A DNA stretch of 17,422 nucleotides from CAYNDL01 sp964396115. Its GTDB lineage: Bacteria > Patescibacteriota > Andersenbacteria > UBA10190 > CAIZMI01. Shown one piece after another: positions 6,691-13,278 of this stretch. The position numbers and the translations under genes are program-made. The stretch is taken from positions 1 through 17,422 of the forward strand of contig CAYNDL010000019.1 of NCBI GenBank assembly GCA_964396115.1, read 5' to 3'. The notes under the pieces are model-generated. The model did no database searches, was not told the origin of the DNA, and was given only the letters and a program-made list of their open reading frames with translations. Numbering within the stretch: the first letter of the stretch is position 1; the number at the start of each line of letters is the position of its first letter.

Positions 6691-6848
6691 CGCACGCTTC
6701 TAAAGACCTCTGGCTACCCTCGGGTAATAAGTCCAGACTAGGAAGAGAGCATTCGTTTGAGCTTTGCCCGAAAGGGCTCGAGTGAATTCGATTAGCTTTA
6801 TATAAAGGTCACAAAGGCGCGTTGCGTCTCATTATTTATTTTAGCGAT
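6691..6848 (+). promoter_or_regulatory. Structured 5' leader of rplJ (probable L10 leader)
   Basis: The leader can fold into two domains. The first (6697-6745) pairs CTTC (6697-6700) with GAAG (6742-6745). Inside it an internal loop contains AAAGACC opposite AC, then CTGG pairs with CCAG, and TACC with GGTA around CTCG. A purine-rich asymmetric loop of this kind is what a kink-turn could occupy. The second (6751-6787) is a long stem, ATTCGTTTGAG with CTCGAGTGAAT (three G-U pairs), capped by GCCC-GAAA-GGGC. A palindrome, CTTTATATAAAG, follows at 6796-6807. Autogenous repression by L10(L12)4 binding to such a leader is established in other bacteria. Assignment here rests on position and foldability, not on a covariance model. 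Confidence 0.5.
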
Positions 6849-7382
6849 ATGGCGCTTTCTCGAGCAGAGAAGGAAAAACTCGCAAAAGAGCTTGCAGAAA
6901 AAATGGCTCAAGCTAAAGGTGCTGCAGTGTTTTCATTCAAGACGCTGACAGTCGCCGATAGTGCCGCACTACGTCGCGAATTGCGAAAAACAGGTGGCCG
7001 AGTACAGGTCATCAAAAAAAGAGTGTTTCGCAGAGCGGCAGAGGCAGTAGGTGCCCAAATAGATTTTTCGAAGGTTGAAGGATCTGTGGCAGTCACTTGG
7101 AGCAACGAGGATATGGTTGCCCCAGCCAAAGCTAGCTTTGAGTTCGTCAAAAGCCACAAAGATTCCTCTCAATTAGTTGCTGGTGTCCTGGAAGGAACAG
7201 CAATCTCAAGGGAGCAGGTGGAAAACTTGGCAACATTGCCAGGTAAGGACGAAATGCGGGCAAAGTTGGTGGGCACGCTTGCCGCGCCAATTAGTAGCTT
7301 TGTTGGAGTACTTTCTTCGACATTGCGTGGATTGCCTGGTGTTTTGCAGGCTCATGCTGACAAACAAGGTTCAGCTTCATAA
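6849..7382 (+). CDS. rplJ: 50S ribosomal protein L10
   Basis: A 177-aa base of the ribosomal stalk; its C-terminal helix binds L12 dimers and its N-terminal domain binds 23S rRNA next to L11. Visible landmarks: MALSRAEKEKLAKELAEKM at the start, AAVFSFKTLTVADSAALRRE (about 27-46), the conserved VIKKRVFRRA region (about 56-65), then a central domain ending in LPGKDEMRAKLVGTLAAP, the conserved segment before the L12-binding helix. I chose ATG 6849 because it matches the family N-terminus; an in-frame TTG at 6822 would add 9 residues from the structured leader. No Shine-Dalgarno is present. rplL follows after 25 nt in the same operon. Confidence 0.95.
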   Translation: MALSRAEKEKLAKELAEKMAQAKGAAVFSFKTLTVADSAALRRELRKTGGRVQVIKKRVFRRAAEAVGAQIDFSKVEGSVAVTWSNEDMVAPAKASFEFVKSHKDSSQLVAGVLEGTAISREQVENLATLPGKDEMRAKLVGTLAAPISSFVGVLSSTLRGLPGVLQAHADKQGSAS

Positions 7383-7407
7383 TTTTTATCTCTAATTAAT
7401 TAAAAAA

Positions 7408-7827
7408 ATGGCAGAAGAAGTGAAGGAAGAGGGGGCAGTAGAAGTTCCAGAGAAGTTCAAAGATCTCGTTGGAACAATCGAAAAGATGACAGTTTTGGAC
7501 TTAGCTGAGTTGGTTAAAGTCCTCGAAAAGAAATTTGGCGTCAGTGCTGCTGCTCCAGTAGCAGTTGCAATGCCAGGAGCTGGTGCTGGAAACGGTTCCG
7601 CTGCCGCAGAAGAGAAGACTGAGTTTAATGTTGAATTGACTGGTGCAGGCACAAACAAGATTGCCGTAATCAAGGTTGTCCGTGAAATTACGGGCAAGGG
7701 CTTGAAGGAAGCCAAGGACCTTGTTGACAAGGCTCCACAGATCGTAAAAGAAGCAGCTGCAAAGGCTGATGCAGAAGATATCAAGAAGAAGCTTGAAGAA
7801 GCCGGAGCACAGGTTACGCTCAAATAA
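7408..7827 (+). CDS. rplL: 50S ribosomal protein L7/L12
   Basis: A 139-aa stalk protein that recruits translation GTPases (EF-Tu, EF-G, IF2, RF3). An N-terminal dimerisation and L10-binding domain (about 16-48, EKFKDLVGTIEKMTVLDLAELV) is followed by an Ala/Gly-rich hinge (about 49-73, AAAPVAVAMPGAGAGNGS). The C-terminal factor-binding domain (about 75-139) has the hallmark IAVIKVVREITGKGLKEAKD and ends KKLEEAGAQVTLK. The N-terminal extension before the dimerisation domain is acidic and about 15 residues longer than in E. coli. No Shine-Dalgarno; the start follows an A/T-rich AATTAATTAAAAAA stretch. A strong terminator ends the operon. Confidence 0.97.
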   Translation: MAEEVKEEGAVEVPEKFKDLVGTIEKMTVLDLAELVKVLEKKFGVSAAAPVAVAMPGAGAGNGSAAAEEKTEFNVELTGAGTNKIAVIKVVREITGKGLKEAKDLVDKAPQIVKEAAAKADAEDIKKKLEEAGAQVTLK

Positions 7828-7850
7828 GTTAGCAACCAAAAGTGTAATAA

Positions 7851-7886
7851 AGAATAATCCCTGCAATTAGCAGGGATTATTCTTTT
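7851..7886 (+). terminator. Rho-independent terminator of rplJ-rplL
   Basis: A perfect 14-bp inverted repeat (7851-7864 and 7870-7883) with an AATTA loop, followed by TTT. The stem core CCCTGC/GCAGGG is GC-rich, with AT-rich flanks whose 3' arm itself supplies U-rich sequence. It lies between rplL and the convergent 782-aa gene; on the minus strand it is followed by a poorer T-rich run (TTATTACACTTTT), so it may also end that transcript. Confidence 0.85.
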
Positions 7887-7916
7887 ATATTGAGAGATAT
7901 GCAAAAAATATGCAGA

Positions 7917-10265
7917 TTACTTTAGGGTCGTGGAGTAGACCTTGGTTTCGTCCAATATATAAAGTATTTCCTCTTTTCCTCCGATAGCTATGTCTTTAAG
8001 GGACTTAGCGTTAGGGAAGACAAATTGGTTGGTGATGTTTCCAGTGGTGTCATAAACTATTACACGCTTTTGTTCAGAATCAAGCACGTATAGATGTTTC
8101 AGTCCGTCATAAATAAGCAAACGTGTCGGATTCTGAACAGGTTTTGTTAGTGCTGCCTGCTTAAACTCCACTGGGTTGCCCTTTAGCATTTTAACGATTT
8201 TCCCGTCGTTCATTAGAAGGTAAATGTATCCATCGATCCCCATTCCAACAGCCTTGTTTGCGGAAACATTTTTGTCTTTCAACCATTCTGAGCCACCTTC
8301 GTAACCGGCCAGGGTTTTAGAGTAGCCATATATCATGTTCTTTTCGGGAGAAAGCAAGTACAGACGACTCCCGAATACTCCCAAAGATTTTATATTTGTC
8401 ACTCCTTCCGGTAGCTTGATTTCTTGTTTTAATAGATCACCTCTTTGTGTGTCGTAAAGTGCCAGGCCCGGCGTATCTGTTGAAAACAGGATCATCTTGT
8501 CAGCAGTGACTGGAACTGCCGCCCTAAAATAACCTATTCCTTGAGACGATTGGGATGCAATTGAGGTCGTTTTGTTCTCAGTATTTAGTTTATATATGGC
8601 ATTTGTTGTGGGATCGAACGTGAAAATATCTTTCCCGATAGCCGCCATGGCAGGTGTTTTTAATGAAGAAGCAACGCTGGCAAAGTCTCCAACTTCGACG
8701 GGGTTACTAATACGGGTTATTTTCTCGATCCTGTCTTCCATGCTCTGGAGAGAAGCAAGGAGGGCAACAGTTTCGTTTTGATAGTGTTTTGACTTCTCAA
8801 CTTCGCCGATTATCGTGCGAGCTTCTATCATTTCTGACCTTGCTTTATCGACATTGTTATAAATGAGTGCGGATTCAGCGTTATCCTTTTTGACTTTGGC
8901 TTGTTCAAGTTTCTCCGCGACTAGACGAAGCTGTGTGTTCTCCTCATTTTTCTTAGATAAACTTCGGATGCTGAAAAAAAATATTGTTGCGAGAAGAATG
9001 ACTAACGCACTTAGGGCAGCAGTCTTTTTTGAGCTGATTTGTAGGTTTGGTTTTTTGATGACTGGAATGTGGTGGACCAGATTTTTACCCATAGATGGCA
9101 AACGCTTGATGAAATTATCCCGTTGGACCACTTCGTTTTCTCCCTCGAAAGAAAATTCTTCTTCTCCGGAATATTCTCGAACAACAGGATCGTCTTCAGC
9201 CTGTTGTTCTTCTTGATTAAGCCTGCGCTCTTTCCACGCTTTGTAGCTCGATCCGGCTTTGCTTGTTGTCGCGGAGAATGCTCGTGTGCCCTTTGAAGCA
9301 GACCAAGCGAAAGCCACTTTTAATGCCGGATACAGCTTCTCCTTGCAGAACTTCCAAGAAAAGTGGGCTATTTGGCCTGTAATTCGGGCTAAATTGGTCC
9401 AAATAGTCCGTTTCGTATTAATTGGCCTACGTGGCCTCACAGACTGTCTTAACGGAGGATTTTCTATGGGGTTGGGGTTAACACGCCTTGGTAAATTTAA
9501 CGGAACTTCAGGAGCTGGTAGCCTTTCTGGCATTCTAGAAAACTGCATAAGAAGCAGGGCGAAAGCCGTATTTTCGCGAGAATCATCTAGTAAAGATCGG
9601 AGCAAGGTAATAACCTCAGAAGGATTCTTGCTCGACACCATCTGATTAAGCCTATCGTGGGGAATAAGGTGGGAGAGTTGGGGGGTTGTAAGCATTAATA
9701 AATCGCTCTCAGAAACAGATCCGCTCGCGACGCTAGTAAAGGCATGATGAGGACGGCGCAAGTTGTTATCGGAAAGCCCCTCACCGATGTCTGTGAGTCT
9801 TCCTTTTCTTGCAAGGAGTATCTCCGCATTTCCAACGCGACTAATATGTAGATTTTGGCCACAGAAAGCGCATGCTGCAGCATGAAAATTATCCACGAAG
9901 TCTACTTCTCCTTGTTCAACATAATCACTTAAAACATGGTTGGCCTGGTTGAGCGCTTCTTCTAGGCTGTCGAACATAGATCGTTCTGGATCCCTGTAGT
10001 ATTCCTTACGAATTGCTGTCGAAACTGCATCTAGAACTTCTACTGACTTTTCCGATGAATTGATCGTTTCTAAGACAAGATACAATGAACCGAGTTTTGC
10101 TTCGGATTCATCCGGGTCGAAAATGTATGTATCGCAACGCACCGAGCCTTCATCCGGATCACATGAAACAAGTTCTGCCGCTTCGATGGCCAATTGACGA
10201 GTTTTTTTTGGTACTCTTTCGTAAATGTTACCCTCGCCTGGTTCAGGCAAGTCGTTTAATTCCAT
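7917..10265 (-). CDS. Degenerate PP2C-like, TM, coiled-coil, beta-propeller protein
   Basis: A 782-aa protein of unknown function. Residues about 20-243 look like a PP2C (PPM) phosphatase fold: LGSLYLVLETI (58-68) where the DGxGG motif should be, LHISRVGNAEILLARKG (139-155) matching the ANVGDSRAYL strand pair, ESDLLMLTTPQLSHLI (186-201), and ENTAFALLLM (231-240) for the final DN motif. The metal-binding aspartates appear lost (ETI, GNAE, EN), so catalysis is doubtful. A Pro/Arg-rich linker and acidic stretch (about 245-385) precede one membrane helix (about 414-434), a coiled coil (about 435-520) and a C-terminal propeller of about 250 residues (repeats such as IYGYSKTL, IYLLMNDGKIVKML, LYVLDSEQKRVIVYD, LYILDETKVY). 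This suggests an internal PP2C-like part and an external propeller, a sensor-like layout. ATG 10265 is chosen from a -10 box 7 nt upstream; an in-frame codon at 10391 would add 42 unlikely residues. Confidence 0.8.
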   Translation of the reverse strand: MELNDLPEPGEGNIYERVPKKTRQLAIEAAELVSCDPDEGSVRCDTYIFDPDESEAKLGSLYLVLETINSSEKSVEVLDAVSTAIRKEYYRDPERSMFDSLEEALNQANHVLSDYVEQGEVDFVDNFHAAACAFCGQNLHISRVGNAEILLARKGRLTDIGEGLSDNNLRRPHHAFTSVASGSVSESDLLMLTTPQLSHLIPHDRLNQMVSSKNPSEVITLLRSLLDDSRENTAFALLLMQFSRMPERLPAPEVPLNLPRRVNPNPIENPPLRQSVRPRRPINTKRTIWTNLARITGQIAHFSWKFCKEKLYPALKVAFAWSASKGTRAFSATTSKAGSSYKAWKERRLNQEEQQAEDDPVVREYSGEEEFSFEGENEVVQRDNFIKRLPSMGKNLVHHIPVIKKPNLQISSKKTAALSALVILLATIFFFSIRSLSKKNEENTQLRLVAEKLEQAKVKKDNAESALIYNNVDKARSEMIEARTIIGEVEKSKHYQNETVALLASLQSMEDRIEKITRISNPVEVGDFASVASSLKTPAMAAIGKDIFTFDPTTNAIYKLNTENKTTSIASQSSQGIGYFRAAVPVTADKMILFSTDTPGLALYDTQRGDLLKQEIKLPEGVTNIKSLGVFGSRLYLLSPEKNMIYGYSKTLAGYEGGSEWLKDKNVSANKAVGMGIDGYIYLLMNDGKIVKMLKGNPVEFKQAALTKPVQNPTRLLIYDGLKHLYVLDSEQKRVIVYDTTGNITNQFVFPNAKSLKDIAIGGKEEILYILDETKVYSTTLK

Positions 10266-10272
10266 GTCATAA

Positions 10273-10301
10273 AGTATACAGTTTCCCAAAAATATTGAGA
10301 A
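10273..10301 (-). promoter_or_regulatory. Promoter of the PP2C-like/propeller gene, apparently leaderless
   Basis: On the minus strand TTCTCA (4 of 6), a 17-nt spacer and TATACT (5 of 6). The -10 box is separated from the ATG at 10265 by only TTATGAC (7 nt), so the transcript should begin at or beside the start codon. No Shine-Dalgarno could be present on such an mRNA. Confidence 0.55.
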
Positions 10302-10371
10302 ACGCTCTCTTTGCCGAAAATAAGGGAGATCTTTATACAAAAAAACCAAATATTGCAGGCTACATAGAGCC

Positions 10372-10400
10372 TTTACTTTAGTGCGTAACAACTCTAAACT
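10372..10400 (+). promoter_or_regulatory. Promoter of the wHTH/NTase-like gene
   Basis: TTTACT (10372-10377, 4 of 6), a 17-nt spacer and TAAACT (10395-10400, 4 of 6). The predicted start near 10407 gives a leader of about 9 nt before ATG 10416. The 150-nt divergent region 10266-10415 holds this and the opposing promoter and nothing else I can name. Confidence 0.4.
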
Positions 10401-10415
10401 CCATTAAAGAAGCCT

Positions 10416-11006
10416 ATGTCTATACCCCTTGAACGTCTTTTTGGTTCTCGAACCAGAGTAAAATTACTTGTTTTATTCACTAACGGCATTAGGCGGCCGT
10501 ATTATGTCCGCGAATTAACACGTTTGACGAAGGAGAGGGTTAATTCAATCCGGCGGGAAGTTGAAAACTTACGCAGAATTGGCCTACTGACAACTCATTT
10601 AAGAAAAGGAAAGAAGTATTACGTTGTGAATCCGAAATTTCCAATTTTGGAAGATTTGGCGAGAATGATGGGAAAAACTGGAAAGCCTCTGCAGGATCGC
10701 CTATTCGAAGGAATCAAAAAAGTTGGAAGCGTAAAACTCGTTTTGTTGACTGGAATTTTCTCGCAGTGCGCCAGGCATCCAACTGAACTGTTGATTGTTG
10801 GTGAGGTTCACGAACAGTCGCTAAAGACTTTTGTCATGGGAATTGAAGAGGAACTGGGTTCAGAAATAAACTACACGGTCATGTCCATCACAGAGTTCGA
10901 ATACCGCAAAAACATGAATGACAATTTTTTGCGCGAGGTTTACGCCGCGAACCACGTCGAGTTAGTTAATTCACTAACGCCCAACAGGGCAAAGACTTCA
11001 AAGTAG
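10416..11006 (+). CDS. Winged-helix protein with degenerate nucleotidyltransferase-like domain
   Basis: A 196-aa protein. Residues about 1-75 form a winged helix-turn-helix of the ArsR/MarR type: LFGSRTRVKLLVLFTN opens, YYVRELTRLTKERVNSIRREVENLRRIGLL is helix-turn-helix, and TTHLRKGKKYYVVNPKFPI is the wing. The remainder (about 90-190) resembles the minimal nucleotidyltransferase fold: VKLVLLTGIFSQ followed by TELLIVGEV matches the GS-x(n)-DLLIVG pattern. The GS pair and the first catalytic aspartate appear changed (IFS, TELL), so transferase activity is unlikely. Homologous wHTH-NTase proteins are usually of unknown function and could be small regulators. The TIM-barrel gene starts 5 nt after the stop, so the two are probably co-transcribed. 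Confidence 0.65.
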   Translation: MSIPLERLFGSRTRVKLLVLFTNGIRRPYYVRELTRLTKERVNSIRREVENLRRIGLLTTHLRKGKKYYVVNPKFPILEDLARMMGKTGKPLQDRLFEGIKKVGSVKLVLLTGIFSQCARHPTELLIVGEVHEQSLKTFVMGIEEELGSEINYTVMSITEFEYRKNMNDNFLREVYAANHVELVNSLTPNRAKTSK

Positions 11007-11011
11007 ACCTA

Positions 11012-12115
11012 TTGAACGAGAAATTTCCTTTCCCGTTTGGGAATCTCTCCCAAGAGCCATACAAGATATGTATAACGACCTTTTTGGCTCGTTTCCTTCA
11101 TGTTGCCGGTCATGTCTATCAGGTAAAGAAATCTCGTGAATTCTTAGAGGAGGCGGGCAAGAATATGGAGGTTTTTCTTCCTTTCTTCCACTGGTTTGAC
11201 GTAAAAAAAGACATCAGACCAGAAAGTGTAAAAGGCTTTTTGAAAATGTTGAAAGGCTATGGCATGGAAGATCTTCGATCAGTTCATGCCGGGTACGCAG
11301 GACAAGGATTTCTGTTGGCGCGTTTTTTCATGAACCCGGGAGACCCTCGTGCAAGGAAGGAGAACATTGTACGAATTAAAAAAGAGTTTGCAGTTTTGAG
11401 GGAATTACGAAATGAGCTTGGACTGTCACACCCATTAATTTATGTCATCCATGCGGGAAGAGTTGAAAAAGGGATGGGAAAGGAAGAGTCGGTTCATTCG
11501 ATGATCGTTACACTGAAAGAAGTAATGGAAGATGCGGCACGAGCTGGTGTCTGTGTTTCAGTTGAGAATGTTTTTTCTTATCCAGGGGAACAGGCGCTGG
11601 GAACTGGACTCGAAGGTATTGGAGAAATCTTATACTCTGTTGGTCAGGATTGGATCGATAAGGGGGTTCTGGGTTGGACTTTTGATCCGGCGCATGCCCT
11701 GCTTTCTTACAGTGGAAACTACGAAGCGATTCAAAAAGACATGGAAAAAATTCTCCCTTGGTGTGTGCACATTCACGTTAATCATCCCCGGACAGTAAAA
11801 AACAGGGCAGGGGAGCTTTTCTCGGAATGGAGCCTTGGTGATGATAACCATAATGCCCCGATTGTAATTCCTCAGAGGAAGAAGTACTGGTCTCTTTTGA
11901 GGGACATTATTTTAAAAAGCAAAATACCACAATGGAGAACATTAACATACGAAGTAAACTGGGCCGTGCCGTTTCTCCATCCCATATTTGGCGGTAGTAA
12001 CCTACAGGAACTTAAACTCGGCTGGGAAGCCTTAGACCGTTTCTGCAATCACCCTCACGAGAGGTTTGACGTGGATGCTATTGATAAATATATTGAGGGG
12101 CGTCTAGGACGGTGA
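11012..12115 (+). CDS. Sugar phosphate isomerase/epimerase-like TIM-barrel protein
   Basis: A 367-aa protein resembling the AP endonuclease 2/xylose isomerase-like TIM-barrel superfamily (IolE/EndoIV fold). Candidate metal ligands sit at the ends of the expected strands: LIYVIHAGR, CVSVENVFSYPGE (Glu), GWTFDPAHALL (Asp, His), CVHIHVNHP (His), GDDNHNAP (His) and LTYEVNWAVP (Glu). The chain is longer than the usual 260-300, with insertions around residues 100-140 and 270-300. Substrate and reaction are unknown; sugar isomerase, epimerase or nuclease activity cannot be told apart here. The start is uncertain: TTG 11012 is the best placed codon, 5 nt after the upstream stop, but no Shine-Dalgarno supports it, and the first in-frame ATG (11165) would cut into the fold. 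The 3' end contains the tRNA-Val promoter. Confidence 0.7.
   Translation: MNEKFPFPFGNLSQEPYKICITTFLARFLHVAGHVYQVKKSREFLEEAGKNMEVFLPFFHWFDVKKDIRPESVKGFLKMLKGYGMEDLRSVHAGYAGQGFLLARFFMNPGDPRARKENIVRIKKEFAVLRELRNELGLSHPLIYVIHAGRVEKGMGKEESVHSMIVTLKEVMEDAARAGVCVSVENVFSYPGEQALGTGLEGIGEILYSVGQDWIDKGVLGWTFDPAHALLSYSGNYEAIQKDMEKILPWCVHIHVNHPRTVKNRAGELFSEWSLGDDNHNAPIVIPQRKKYWSLLRDIILKSKIPQWRTLTYEVNWAVPFLHPIFGGSNLQELKLGWEALDRFCNHPHERFDVDAIDKYIEGRLGR
12066..12094 (+). promoter_or_regulatory. Intragenic promoter of tRNA-Val
   Basis: TTGACG (12066-12071, 5 of 6), a 17-nt spacer and TATATT (12089-12094, 5 of 6), inside the last codons of the TIM-barrel gene. The predicted start near 12101 leaves a leader of about 20 nt before tRNA position 1 (12121). 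Among the best consensus matches in the window. Confidence 0.6.
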
Positions 12116-12120
12116 TATTT

Positions 12121-12192
12121 GGGCGCATAGCTCAGTGGTAGAGCGTTGCATTCACATTGCAAAGGTCGAAGGTTCGATACCTTCTGCGCCCA
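12121..12192 (+). tRNA. trnV: tRNA-Val(CAC)
   Basis: A complete cloverleaf: acceptor GGGCGCA with TGCGCCC, D-stem GCTC/GAGC with loop AGTGGTA, anticodon stem TTGCA/TGCAA with loop TTCACAT (anticodon CAC, reading GUG), variable loop AGGTC, T-arm GAAGG-TTCGATA-CCTTC, discriminator A. All stems are perfectly paired. The genome sequence after A73 is CCC, so the CCA tail is not encoded and must be added after transcription. It begins 5 nt after the stop of the TIM-barrel gene but has its own promoter-like sequence. Confidence 0.97.
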
Positions 12193-12203
12193 CCCTTCGA
12201 TGC

Positions 12204-12223
12204 GCCCCGCATAAGAGCGGGGC
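12204..12223 (+). terminator. GC-rich hairpin after tRNA-Val (probable terminator)
   Basis: A perfect 7-bp stem GCCCCGC/GCGGGGC with loop ATAAGA, 11 nt after the tRNA. No immediate T-run follows (TTACTC), so it may act as a weak terminator or a 3' processing barrier. The rest of the gap to 12310 has a CTAAGCTTAG palindrome (12241-12250), a T6 run (12265-12270) and the next gene's -10 box. Confidence 0.5.
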
Positions 12224-12297
12224 TTACTCATCCTTCGGCTCTAAGCTTAGTGTGGACCTCTGCGTTTTTTCAGATCACGTATAACCTTTTGTGTTAA

Positions 12298-12303
12298 TAT
12301 AAT
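12298..12303 (+). promoter_or_regulatory. -10 box of the membrane-protein operon, apparently leaderless
   Basis: A perfect TATAAT, 6 nt before ATG 12310. The -35 position holds TCACGT, a poor match. If used, transcription would start at the start codon. Confidence 0.45.
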
Positions 12304-12309
12304 TTATAT

Positions 12310-13260
12310 ATGGACTATTCAAAGATCATTAAGAGAAGTTGGGAAATTGTTAAAAATAATAAGTTTCTGTGGTGGCTTGGAATTTTGGCTGGATTTGGGA
12401 GTGGTGGCAGCGGTTCATTTCGGGGTAGTAGCAATGTTTCGCTGCCTGAGCCATCTGCTCAACCAGGTGCCAGTGTTTCATTTGGACAAATCGGGAAGGT
12501 GTTGGGCGATTCAACAGAAAATCTCATGGCAGGTCTTCCTGTTGGTTTAATAGTGACCGGAATTGTTGTTGGACTAATAGTATTGGCAGTTATCGTCTAT
12601 CTTTCTACCTGTGCTAATGCGGGACTTATTGTTGCGGTGGATAAGATTGAAAGCACGGGTGAAAAAATTGGTTTTAAAAAATCTTTTGCAGAAGGTAGTC
12701 GTTATTTCTGGCGTTTGTTCGGTCTGGCTTTAATTGTACTACTGGTTGTTTTCGGCGGCATAGTAATCGTTTCAGTCCCCTTGATGGTGTTGATGATAAT
12801 GGAGGGGAACAAGGCCCTCGCAATGATTCCAGTGACAATAATTGTTGGATTGGTCGTTTTGGTTGCTGTTATCTATCTTTCGTTACTGATGCAGCTCGTT
12901 CTTAGATTAATAGTGCTAGGTAACAAAAAAATACTGGCAAGCATAAGGGAAGCGCACAGTATTTTTAAGCGTAATTGGAAAAACTATCTTCTTGGTCTAC
13001 TTGTAATATTTGGCATCGGTTTGGCTGTTTCGCTAGTGTTTATGATCGCCATTTTAGTTGCTGCCGGAATCTTATTTGCTATTGGCTTCGGTTTGTATAA
13101 AATATTGGGCTTAATTAGCGCCGTCGTATTTGCAGTGGTTGCCAGTGTTGCTCTCTTAGTTGTTCTCGTCGTGGCAAGGGGAATACTTACCGCATTCCAA
13201 TCGACGTACTGGACACTGTTTTATAGGGGCATAATTTGGTTGGAAAATAATAAAATTTAA
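12310..13260 (+). CDS. Multi-pass membrane protein of unknown function
   Basis: A 316-aa protein starting MDYSKIIKRSWEIVKNNKFLWWLGILAG. I recognise this N-terminal pattern (amphipathic helix, then a Gly-rich segment) from conserved but uncharacterised bacterial membrane proteins. About six hydrophobic segments are visible near 18-35, 77-110, 134-165, 174-200, 224-260 and 262-300. Between the first and second lies a Ser/Gly/Pro-rich loop of about 40 residues (GSGGSGSFRGSSN). The cytoplasmic loop KKILASIREAHSIFKRNWKNY resembles the one seen in DUF975 and GDPD-membrane-domain-like proteins, but no catalytic motif is visible. It heads a run of five plus-strand genes with short gaps (18, 36 and 9 nt, then an overlap). 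Confidence 0.75.
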   Translation: MDYSKIIKRSWEIVKNNKFLWWLGILAGFGSGGSGSFRGSSNVSLPEPSAQPGASVSFGQIGKVLGDSTENLMAGLPVGLIVTGIVVGLIVLAVIVYLSTCANAGLIVAVDKIESTGEKIGFKKSFAEGSRYFWRLFGLALIVLLVVFGGIVIVSVPLMVLMIMEGNKALAMIPVTIIVGLVVLVAVIYLSLLMQLVLRLIVLGNKKILASIREAHSIFKRNWKNYLLGLLVIFGIGLAVSLVFMIAILVAAGILFAIGFGLYKILGLISAVVFAVVASVALLVVLVVARGILTAFQSTYWTLFYRGIIWLENNKI

Positions 13261-13278
13261 ATATTAATTAAAACAATT

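Noticed and set aside
7392..7904. Minus-strand 170-codon open frame opposite rplL
   Set aside because: It lies fully over rplL, has Ala/Ser/Phe/Leu composition expected from the reverse of an Ala/Lys/Glu-rich gene, and resembles no family.
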